Assembly (NCBI GenBank): GCA_027563935.2
Contig: CM050453.2
Coordinates: 10,000,001-10,064,000 of the forward strand
DNA from: Costus lasius
Taxonomy: Eukaryota > Streptophyta > Magnoliopsida > Zingiberales > Costaceae
DNA: 64,000 nucleotides
Direction of reading: 5' to 3'
The translations under genes were made by a program, and so were the position numbers. The notes beneath the pieces were generated by a model, which ran no database searches, was not told the DNA's origin, and worked only from the letters and a program-made list of their open reading frames with translations. Shown here in pieces: positions 1-64,000 of this stretch (the stretch's first letter is position 1; every line of letters begins with the position of its first letter).

Positions 1-304
1 TTCACACTCATTATTTTGCTACTTCTTTTATTCTAATGGTGGATTTTATATTAGAATTACATAACTTCCTATACGTGCCAAAATTTCTTAATATTAAATA
101 TATGTACACATGTATACCTGTCCAAACATGTATACATGTATGTATAATTCATAGTTTTAAAATTAGTCGCTAAGGCCGATATGTATTGCTTCGACCATGC
201 TGGTACACTAGCCTCTTGTGTTGGTATGTCTATTTAATCAAGTGTCATATGTTGCTCAATATATTTCAATCTTAGCAATGGCCGATGTGTCAGTTTAAGT
301 CAAT

Positions 305-345
<41 letters not shown>

Positions 346-2535
346 GTGTATGTATGTGTACGTGTATGTATGTGTACGTGTATGTATGTGTACGTGTATG
401 TATGTGTACGTGTATGTATGTGTACGTGTATGTATGTGTACGTGTATGTATGTATGTATGTATATGTATGTATATGTGTATGTATGTGTGTATATATGTA
501 TGTGTGTATGTATGTATATATGTATGTATGTATGTATGTATATGTGTATATGTGTATATATATATATATATTGTGTATCTTGTTTTCCTAATGAGATCCT
601 CATTTTTTTTCCCATGAGAACCAACGACCAAGGTTTTACCTTTTTCCTAGTGTCCTTTTGGATTTCGATTAGGTCTTTGGATGATTCATGTATACTATAT
701 GATAAAAGCCACATGTCCTCTAACTTTGCATTGTTTTTATTTTCCTTTTTCTGAATGTTGCCACCTAGACAATATTGAATTTTCATTTTTCTTTATTTTT
801 TAGTTTTTCAGTGACATGGGGCATTTTTGGATTTTGAACGAAATTGAAGTTGGAAACTTTTGAACACTTCATTTACTTCTTGAAATCAAGATATACGATA
901 CTAGTTCAAGTAGGTACCTATTATATATAATATTGGTACTGGTACTAGTATAAGGTCGGACAATTATATGCTGCTTAGTTTTCTTTTCCTTGGTTGAAAT
1001 ACATGGATATCATGTTAGGATCTGATACAAAGAAAACTTGTTAGGACATGCATTTTATTTTCTAAGTTATTTTAGCATAAGGTTTTTCTTGAAGGATGAT
1101 AATGTTATTTCTCCATCTATTATGTTGCGAGGCTTCTTCAAAGGATGCAATTGTTATTTTTTTATTTTCTACCATAGTATAGATCAAAATGATAAGTTAT
1201 CTTCTTGTCCTTGTTGCAATGAGTTAGCACATTAGACTGAGACAATTATCATTTTGCCATTTATTATTATTTTTTATTTTCTACCATAATATAGATCCTT
1301 TGTGATTTAGTAATATTAGATGTATGAAGATTACAACGATCAATGGTAATTCACATGACCTATATATAAATTGTAACTTGGGGAGCCATGCGTTTGAGTA
1401 TATAATAGAACCACATATATCTTCTTAAATTGGTATAGGCATAGGTGAGAGGTTGTAATGGGTGAAAACTATTTTTGAATGATTAGAGTGTCGAACAGAT
1501 GTGAAAAATCACAAATTGGGTGATTAAATTCCCTTTTCTGGCAAGATTAGACATAAAATATCATGAGATGATGATGAGAATGCATATGGTTCATGAATGT
1601 GTAATAAGGTGATGATATGTGATATTTTTGTGAATTTCGAAATATTCTTTTCCATTATTTCAATCATACCAATTTTTGATCAATTTGGCTAATTTAGGTT
1701 AATTTTGACTAAATCAAACTCATATATACTATGTATGGAAATGTTCAACCATTATCTGATCGATTTTTTCCATCTGTTAGTTGACCATTTTTTCAACCCT
1801 CTTTTATTTTCCATGAAAATTTTCTGATTTAGATCTTGTTCTATGCAGCAGCTAACCTAAACAAAAATTCCAATATATTGAATTATTGATGTACTCAATG
1901 TTGTTGATACCTTTAAGTTTGCTTTTGATGAATCCTCTACCATGTCCTTCATTATTGTTAATTTCTCTTCCATTAGGATGAACCATGGCCTCTACATGTT
2001 ACCTATAATATCTTCACCATCGGCAATCTCATATTTTTATATATATCATGTCTTATCGGTCTTTGTCTAGTTTGAAATTCTAGTATCCTCTCTTCATATC
2101 GTAACCATTCTCTTGCTCAAAAGTTCTGTAGCTGGCTTCATGCATAAGCTCTTGCACCCAGATTTCTAACTTTGACATGATTGGAAATATCCTCCCTGTT
2201 TACGTGCATCACTTTCTCTTTCCTCACATGTGAACAAGTAGTATTCTTCCTACTTATACGTTGATTGATGTGGTTATTGCAAAAATAATATCTCCTCTCT
2301 TGCATGTGCTTGTCTTGCTGCTGTTTATACTTTATAATAATAAAACCTGTCTCATACATGAATATGCAGCACTTATATATTGAGACAATGCTCTCTCACA
2401 TACGAGCAGTCATCTTGTCCACATCTGTTGTTACATGATAACATCTTACCTATGAGTATGACATCTATGCATTGGCAAACTCTGTATGGATAACTTGGAT
2501 CCTATAACATATACATACACATACACATATATATA
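1..2535. other. AT-rich non-coding stretch, no gene seen
   Basis: Apart from the microsatellite block at 310-571, I see no coding exon, LTR or transposon end. If the gene model is right, this is part of an NPC1 intron upstream of exon 1, but the window does not prove it. Confidence 0.5.
310..571. repeat. Compound microsatellite with a 16-bp minisatellite core
   Basis: A TA run (310-339) passes into GTAT-type repeats. At about 357-455 the unit gtacgtgtatgtatgt recurs about six times, then the block decays into TATG/TA and ends in a second TA run. Long open frames read across it on both strands (Tyr/Val/Cys or Ile/His/Thr repeats) are artefacts of the repeat. Confidence 0.9.
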
Positions 2536-3417
2536 CACATACTTAGACTGGTACAAACAAGCCATGCTGCTTGGTACATATTGATTTTGTAACATTAGGT
2601 CCAACCAAGGAATTAAAAAAACAAGTCTTGACCACCCATCCAAGTCTTGACCACCCAGGACGGGTAGTACATAATGGTCCGAGATGGCACCAGTATCTCA
2701 TTATAGTCCAGTACATCCAATACCATTGTAGACTGGTACAAACAAGCCATGCTGCTTGGAACATATTGATTTTGTAACATTAGGTCCAACCAAAGAATTA
2801 AAAAAACAAGTCTTGACCACCCATCCAAGTCTTGACCACCCATCCAAGTCTTGACCACCCAGGACGGGTAGTACATACTGGTCCAAGATGGCACCAGTAT
2901 CTCATTATAGTCCAGTACATCCAATACCATTGTATTATAGTGTCAGTACATTTGGTATGTACTGGTCCTAGATGGTATCGGTGCATCAGTATGAATTAAA
3001 ATGGTAAACATTAGATTTAACAATGGGCCAGACGTACACTAATAATTAAAACCTTGAATATATATATGGGACTCACCATACTTAGACCGGTACAAACAAG
3101 CCATGCTGCTTGGTACATATTGATTTTGTAACATTAGGTCCAACCAATGAATTAAAAAAACAAGTCTTGACCACCCATCCAAGTCTTGACCACCCAGGAT
3201 GGGTAGTACATACTGGTCCGAGATGGCACCAGTATCTCATTATAGTCCAGTACATCCAATACCATTGTATTATAGTGTCGGTACATTTGGTATGTACTGG
3301 TCTTAGATGGTATCGGTGCATCAGTATGAATTAAAATTGTAAACGTTAGATTTAACAATGGGCTAGACGTACACTAATAATTAAAACCTTGAATATATAT
3401 ATGGGACTCACCATCTA
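2536..3417. repeat. Three-copy direct repeat carrying gtactggtccgag-type motifs
   Basis: Copy 1 (about 2540-2731) is partial; copies 2 (about 2732-3079) and 3 (3080-3415) share the full unit, from gactggtacaaacaagcc to gggactcaccat. Inside, a 19-bp unit (cttgaccacccatccaagt) repeats a different number of times per copy: twice in copy 2, once in the others. The tactggtccgagatgg motifs resemble the subterminal motifs of the hAT-type elements in this window, so this may be an amplified hAT fragment; no clear ends were found. Confidence 0.8.
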
Positions 3418-3508
3418 CTGGTCCATGATTAGATCAATACAAATCAATTATATCATCCAGGACGAATAAGTTTTCTAAACCATACACCATATATATTGTA
3501 TAAGTGGC

Positions 3509-3511
3509 AAA

Positions 3512-3561
<50 letters not shown>
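3509..3561. repeat. (TA)n microsatellite
   Basis: An uninterrupted TA run of about 50 bp at the left edge of the decayed copia element. Confidence 0.9.
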
Positions 3562-3564
<3 letters not shown>

Positions 3565-3569
3565 TGTAA

Positions 3570-6350
3570 ATAATATAAATAGATACAATAGCTTATCCAA
3601 AGCGGGTTGTCCCTGTTTGGACGTTCATTTGTAAAGCAGGTTGGACCCGTTTTTAATTGACCTTGGATATTAATGAATTTGGATCAATGAGAGATCCAAT
3701 GGGCAAAATTCTATCATGGTATAAGAGCAAGGCAATATCTAGGTCTTGCGAATGTGTTCTTTGGTGTATTTGGGACGTCTACAAGAATCTTAAATCTTCC
3801 TTTAGTATCAGCGAAGTCATCTTCCTTTGTCTTCTTTTGGGTGTCAACAACAGGATCTTAAGTTTTCATTTTGGGCTTTGGCATTGATGAGATCTCCTTT
3901 TGGTGTCTTCTTTGGCAAGATCTATTGTTCTAGGCTTTGGTGATATCTTCTCTCATTTTCAACATGTGTTCAGTGCTGGACGTGCATGGAGGTGAGTGGT
4001 AAGAGGGCGAAATCAGGGATTTGGCATCTTTGGCAAAAGTTAAAGCATCGGTAATTGAAAAATTCTTAGGCATCTTCTTGGCCACTCTTCAACTTTGACG
4101 CCACCTCTTAGCTTCAATGACGTCATGCAATACCCCATCATAGTCTCACATGGGAAGTGTTCCATTTGACTCAACAAGTTAAATAGGTCAATTTGCTCAT
4201 TAACTGAATCATAATAAAATAGTATCAGAGCAAAATTAGTCCTAAGCATGAAATGGCTGTTGAGGATGGTGGAGCCGCTAGTAGGCTCACTTCTCATGCT
4301 GCCGGCTAGAGGATGGATAGTTCTTGAACATATGTTAAGTCTCATGTGTTAAGTCTTAGGCCTAACGAGGACGTTAAGTCTTATATGTGGGAGATTGTAA
4401 TACTCTGGTTTAGTCCCACATAAAAAGAGGAGAAAAAAATAATATAGTTTATAAGGCTTAGTGAACTGATTATTATTAACTTAGATTTAACCATTTTAAC
4501 TAGCCATGTTGTCATATGGCATAATAAGCTTATGAGTTAATTTGCCCATTAAGCTGATCGCAACACATCATCTTTAGTGTCTTCTCTCAACTTCAGCGAC
4601 ATCATCTTTGACATCTTGTCTTGCTTTGGTAATCCCTATTTGCTGCCACTCTCTTCCATAGAGTTGCTCATTTTTTGAACGTGGTGTTTTGTTTCTAGGC
4701 TGAATTTTCTTTTGTGATTTGCTAGAATGCCTATGATTGTTCTGCTGTAGTATTTGCATTTGATTGTGTATAATGTCAATGGAGCACACCTTTGGTAGAT
4801 TATTTATAGAAATAATAGGAATAAGATTTATAGGAAAGAACTATGCGACATGAAAATATCAATTTTGAATGTTTTTGAAAGGAAAAAAGCTTTGGGTAGA
4901 TGGATCATCTACTAGTTCTAAAGGTGAAAAACAATTTGACAAATGGGAAGCATATGATGCATGTATCATCTCCACGGTAATATTTATTGAACCTCATATG
5001 GTAAATAATTTACGATTATTTGGTACAAATAAGAAAATATATCATTATCTTAGATACTTATATCATTACTGTAAAACAATTTCAACTTGAGCTTGAAATT
5101 AATAACTACAGTCAAGATAATCTTTCTATTGAGCAAAATTATTTTGGATTTGTTGATCTTTGTAGGGAGCACTCTAGCATTATCTACTTTGATGTGCTTG
5201 AGGAAACTTTACCAAGGATTCAAAAGGTTCATGAAATCAATATGCGTGTCTAGTTTTTAATGAAACTAAGATTAGAATTTGAAATTGTCAGGGTTGGATT
5301 GTTGAATAGAAATTATTGAGGGAGAAAAAAGATTGGTTACTCTGTCTAATTTAAGTGCTTCTCAGGAAACATAAAAAAATGTTAATGTTTTTTACGCTAC
5401 ACAAGGAAAGAAGCAATGCTACAGTTGTATTGAGTTTGGCAATATTGCTTGTACTTGTAATAAGAAATTTGGTAATTACTGTAAGCAGAATGACTATATT
5501 GTTAAGGGAATATCTAGAAAATAGAAAAGTCAAAGTCTTTAGACTTTATTACTACTATGACACCAAAAAAATAATACGGTGATGACTCTATAAATGGTTT
5601 AATAGATGATACTTACAACTTTCTTTGCACTTGGGCTTCATAGCAGAGGTAAGACAATTTCTTTTAATTGGTTTGTTGATTTAGGAGTATCCAATCATGT
5701 GATAGGTTCACCTAATTTCTTATACATTGAGGTAGTATGATGGTAGACAAAATATTCACATAGCTAATGATAATAATAGTTTAGTTACTATTAGCAATAT
5801 TGAATGTCTTGGTTGTGCGTAAAGTGTCTACTAGTTTGATATTCACATAGCTAATGAAAATAATTGTGAAGGACATTTTTTTTCGTGATAGCTATTTTGT
5901 ACAATATCAACCTATCTGGTATAAAGCAAGAAGACTATTTCAATTGCAGTTTTCTATTCTTATAACTTTAGCATTAGCCTCAATACTTATTCAAAATGAG
6001 GTTGAACACTGCCATATGATTGAGTCATCTAAATAATATAATTTTGTCTAATTTGATGGGAAGCCGCTCACTTCGGAACAAACTTGGAACAAGTAAAATG
6101 TTACTTTTTCCTAATTATGATAGTCATCAACTTCGTATTTTGAGATTATACACAATGATGTTTGGGGAATCACTCCAATTATTTTACATAGATATTTTAT
6201 GATATTTAGGTTCACTGTCTTTTACGAACTAAAGCAGAAATGTTTAAAGTCTTTTAGACCTTTGTGTTATTTCATATGTTAGATTGTTTATATTTGAATT
6301 TAATCTACAAACACCTCAAAATTGATTTACAACTTCCAAGATATATGGGA
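3570..6350 (+). mobile_element. Decayed Ty1/copia retrotransposon (copia D)
   Basis: A primer-binding-site relic, tggtataagagc, lies at 3717-3728. Gag of the UBN2 type can be read in pieces from about 4790 to 5275 (FLKGKKLW, QLELEINNYSQDNLSIEQ). A protease relic at about 5667-5723 reads WFVDLGVSNHV where an active element has D-S/T-G-A. An integrase start (HNDVWG) lies at about 6151-6165, after which the element breaks off. Many stops and shifts; no RT or RNase H. Long inactive. Confidence 0.75.
4126..4560 (+). mobile_element. Small non-autonomous LTR element (TRIM-like) inside copia D
   Basis: A left LTR-like end (tgcaatacccc...) is followed by a primer-binding-site relic, tagtatcagagc, at 4220-4231. 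About 160 bp of non-coding interior ends at a purine tract (gtgggaga, 4387-4394), and a right LTR-like end starts tgtaatactctgg at 4396. Both ends share tagtcYcaca near the start and aatttgcYcattaa near the finish, but the left LTR is much shorter. Ends are approximate and no target duplication was confirmed. Confidence 0.5.
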
Positions 6351-6444
6351 ACAATTAGAGGGGTAGGGCAAATTAAAGGTCAAGCTTGGGGTCAAAGCAC
6401 ATCGAGTGTCAAATTGTCAATACAATCAGTATATTACTATGTAC

Positions 6445-6775
6445 CAGTGTTTGAGGTACTGGTCCGAAACCGGCCGGTACCTTCGGTTTGTACTGGTCCA
6501 GTGAAGGGCCGGCACCAAGCACGCTCAGAGCAAGCGGGCGGCAGCCTCAAGCTGCAAGCGGTGAGGTGACAACGGGCAGCACTGCAGGCGGTGAAAGCTT
6601 CCACTGCCATTGGAACGAAGCTTCTACCGCCGTCACCCTCTTCTGCTGCCGCTCACTCTCTTTCGCCGCTCTCCCTCTTCCGTCGGTTTTTCACTGGTTT
6701 GCTGGTACGGTACTAGTACCATACCGGTCCGGTGGCTCGTCGGACCGAGCCACCGGAACGATTCTTCAAACCTTG
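6445..6775. mobile_element. 331-bp GC-rich MITE, hAT type, perfect 8-bp target duplication
   Basis: Flanked on both sides by CTATGTAC (6437-6444 and 6776-6783). Ends are cagtgtttgagg and cttcaaaccttg (imperfect terminal inverted repeats of the CAAGGTTTGA type). The interior is much richer in GC than its surroundings and holds accggt/ggtccg motifs near both ends. The central gcttccactgcca segment is shared with the MITE at 30881-31101. The open frames across it are not genes. Confidence 0.85.
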
Positions 6776-6918
6776 CTATGTACTAGTCTGGTACATTGTT
6801 ATGTACTGATCCACTGACTTGAACTAGTACTTAAATAATTTTCCCACTATAATTACTTTACTTTTTATATATTTTCTTATTTAATTCACTTAAGCCTTTA
6901 TTTAAGAGTACCTTGTAT

Positions 6919-7079
6919 CATGATTTTTAATATCGATTCACACCGGTGTACTGGTGTACTGGTGTCTGGTGGTTTTAGTTAGTACTATATATATATCAAA
7001 TATGATACTGATCTTGTACAAGGTTGGCTTGGTGTGTACCCCCAGAATTGGGTGATATGAACTGAGTTTTAATATTTTG
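6919..7079. mobile_element. 161-bp hAT-type MITE
   Basis: Flanked by CCTTGTAT (6911-6918) and CCATGTAT (7080-7087), seven of eight bases alike. Ends are catgatttttaatatcg and gagttttaatattttg. The interior has a tandem gtgtactg repeat and a gtacaaggttgg motif. Confidence 0.6.
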
Positions 7080-7087
7080 CCATGTAT

Positions 7088-7745
7088 ATACCAAGACCCA
7101 GGTTTTCCTTCATATCATCTATTGTGGTTTACTTTATTTCTGTTCCTTTTTTGTCTGCTTGTAGAAATCTTTGTGTTCAAATTTTGTTTGCCCGATATAT
7201 CTATGTTAGAGGTACTTATACACGCCTCACTTCTTTCTTAATCTTTCTAGTTTCTGTTACTGCAATCAAGATTCGCATGTGAAGCCAATTGCATCTTGTG
7301 AAGACCCTTTTTTTTATCTCCTCGATGTTATTGGGTTTTCTTCTTTGATTGTTCAAACTTTGAATCACTAGGCATTGTTGGTACCTGGTAATAGCTTGAG
7401 GGGGTGTTCTATGCTAATGAGGGGCCAAGTCAACCTTTTTATTTCATTTTTGTATGCCTGACTTGAGGAATGTCTTTGAGGCTTTGACAGTGAAACTTTA
7501 TAACTTTATTGTCTCAACATTTTTTCCATGATCATATATGTTAGTGTTCAACATTGAGTAAATGCGTTGAAGTTTGATAAACTTATGTTTTCCATCAGAT
7601 CATTTTGTAGATTGATTTTCTGTCTAATTTAGAATTTTTTTGCTTCTCTGATCTCTAGTTTCGTGTTATCTCATAAAAGCATTTCATTAAATCATAACAT
7701 TGTATTTTGTGATGAGTACTTACCAAGGTTCATTTTCATCTGTAG
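7088..7745. other. Non-coding stretch before NPC1 exon 1
   Basis: AT-rich with many T-runs, consistent with plant intron sequence. I looked for the preceding NPC1 exon (helix plus arginine-rich segment) and did not find it. Confidence 0.5.
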
Positions 7746-62879
<55,134 letters not shown>

Positions 62880-63522
62880 GTAACTTATCAATAACAACTC
62901 TCCTTTTTGGTTATTTTCATTATTATTGTCATTGATACTCTAGTTTCATGGTATGTTGTGCAGACCTCGTGATATTTTGGTGCATTTTGTGACATTAGTA
63001 TGGCCATCGACAAAATGTCGTTTTACCCAAATGGTGTCTTCCCCTCGAAACAATATTGAAGTAATCCATTTTTAATGGTGGTGATTATCTAGCATTTTCA
63101 AGTATGATGTCATATATGATCAGTATTTTGAGCTTTAGGAGACATAAAATGATAATTAGAAAGAATTAAATGAAAGCATGAGAATTTTTAGAGAGTTTGA
63201 AAGTAGAGTGATTAGGAATTTTCTGAACAAGAGATGAAGTGTTATGGGGTTTATATAGAGAGAACCTAGTTGTTTGCTAATGATATAAATGTTCTAACAT
63301 TTAGGAATCTAATCATTAGAGTCAGTACCAACTGGTACTGAGACATGGCATCAGTGAGTAAAGTAGCAAACCTATGGACCTAATATATAGTGGATCTATG
63401 GCAGCCTTGGGTCAAACTGGTTTGTATAGTTTGTAGTGACTTGTAATAGATAGTGTTTACCAGTCTTTAAAACTTTGCTTGTGATTCGTAAATCAAGCAT
63501 CAGCATAGTATAAGTTCAAACC
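62880..63522. other. Start of NPC1 intron 26, no gene seen
   Basis: Begins with the gtaact donor of exon 26. hAT-type motifs at about 63320-63480 (gtaccaactggtactgag; cagtctttaaaactttg) without definable ends. Confidence 0.5.
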
Positions 63523-64000
63523 AAAGTTTTAAAAACTATTCCCAGGCAGTACAGAATAGGGACAGGTAGAGGGAGCTTCAATAGAGTAGCGGAAGAGGAA
63601 AGAAGAAGGAAGAAGAGGAGTCCACTCTATGTCGAAGAGGGAAGAAGAAGAAAGAAAAGAAGGAAAAGAAGAAGGAGAAGAAGAAGAAAAAGGAGGAGAT
63701 GTATGGAGAGTGAAGGTGAACACAGTCACATGAATGCTGCTAGTTCCTCTTTTCTCTTTTTTCGCCTCTTCTTCTTCCATATCTTCTTCCACCACCCGCG
63801 AGCGTGCACAATGAGCGGACGAGTGTGGCAAGCGAAGGTAGATGCAAGTGCTGCATCCACTTCTTTTGCTTTTTCCTCTTCCTCTTCTTCTTCTTACTCT
63901 TTCTCTTTCTCTTTCTTCTCCTCTTCTCTGCTGTGGTGTTGTTTCCAATTCTGTCCGATATGGACCAGTACTAGGTCTATGATCAAAATTTTAATCTTTG
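63523..64000. mobile_element. Probable hAT-type MITE with purine/pyrimidine core, at the window edge
   Basis: Left end caaagttttaaaaactattccc at about 63523 and right end ttttaatctttg at 64000 are inverted. The window stops exactly there, so the target duplication cannot be checked. The core is a GA-rich tract (63595-63700) and a CT-rich tract (63840-63925). The minus-strand 139-codon frame (63948-63529) is a product of this composition. Confidence 0.5.

Noticed and set aside
285..786. Several overlapping open frames on both strands (up to 163 codons)
   Set aside because: They are translations of the TA/GTAT microsatellite (Tyr-Val-Cys or His-Thr-Ile repeats) with no protein character.
6264..6817. 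Two + strand open frames of 101 and 109 codons
   Set aside because: They run across the GC-rich MITE at 6445-6775 and its flanks, with frames unrelated to any family.
63529..63948. 139-codon minus-strand frame rich in Arg, Glu and Ser
   Set aside because: Produced by the purine/pyrimidine tracts of the element at the window edge.

Overview
This window is plant nuclear DNA. It carries the middle part of one very large, intron-rich gene on the + strand, a homologue of the Niemann-Pick C1 sterol transporter (NPC1). I can place 26 consecutive exons between 7746 and 62879. All have GT/AG introns, and together they encode 814 uninterrupted residues. The gene is open at both ends: the N-terminal sterol-binding domain lies upstream of the window and the C-terminal membrane half lies downstream. 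No other host gene, RNA gene or CRISPR array was found. The plant origin follows from the NPC1 sequence type, the tRNA-iMet-primed Ty1/copia elements, the hAT elements and the low GC introns. A monocot with transposon-swollen introns is my guess, but the sequence alone does not fix the species.

Layout. 1-7745 is probably an upstream NPC1 intron; it holds microsatellites, a three-copy repeat, a decayed copia element with a small LTR element inside it, and two small hAT-type elements. 7746-11443 holds exons 1-5, with a 459-bp-period duplication in intron 2. Intron 5 (11444-18171) holds a decayed autonomous hAT transposon. Intron 6 (18241-24709) holds a MITE and a nearly complete copia element in the sense direction (copia A, 19451-24526). 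24710-30724 holds exons 7-14, including the sterol-sensing domain; intron 11 contains a gypsy element reduced to gag. Intron 14 (30725-50384, 19.7 kb) holds a MITE with perfect target duplications, a hAT interrupted by a gypsy element whose 5' LTR is itself interrupted by a solo LTR, another hAT with transposase remnants, a decayed copia, and a very young antisense copia (copia B, 44602-49813). 50385-53853 holds exons 15-23, tightly packed. Introns 23 and 24 (4.2 and 4.6 kb) contain twin MITEs and a duplicated segment. Exons 24-26 close the readable part.

How it fits together. NPC1 proteins are membrane proteins that move sterols and related lipids out of vacuolar or late endosomal compartments. 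Here the gene has grown to more than 55 kb by repeated insertion into a few introns, while other introns stay at 58-120 bp and every recognisable exon frame is intact. I found no sign of a new multi-gene system. The most distinctive signals are transposon biology: target-site duplications that define a diverse hAT family, a four-level nest whose empty site is visible elsewhere in the window, pol-less gypsy derivatives, and an LTR hairpin kept by paired base changes between two copia subfamilies.
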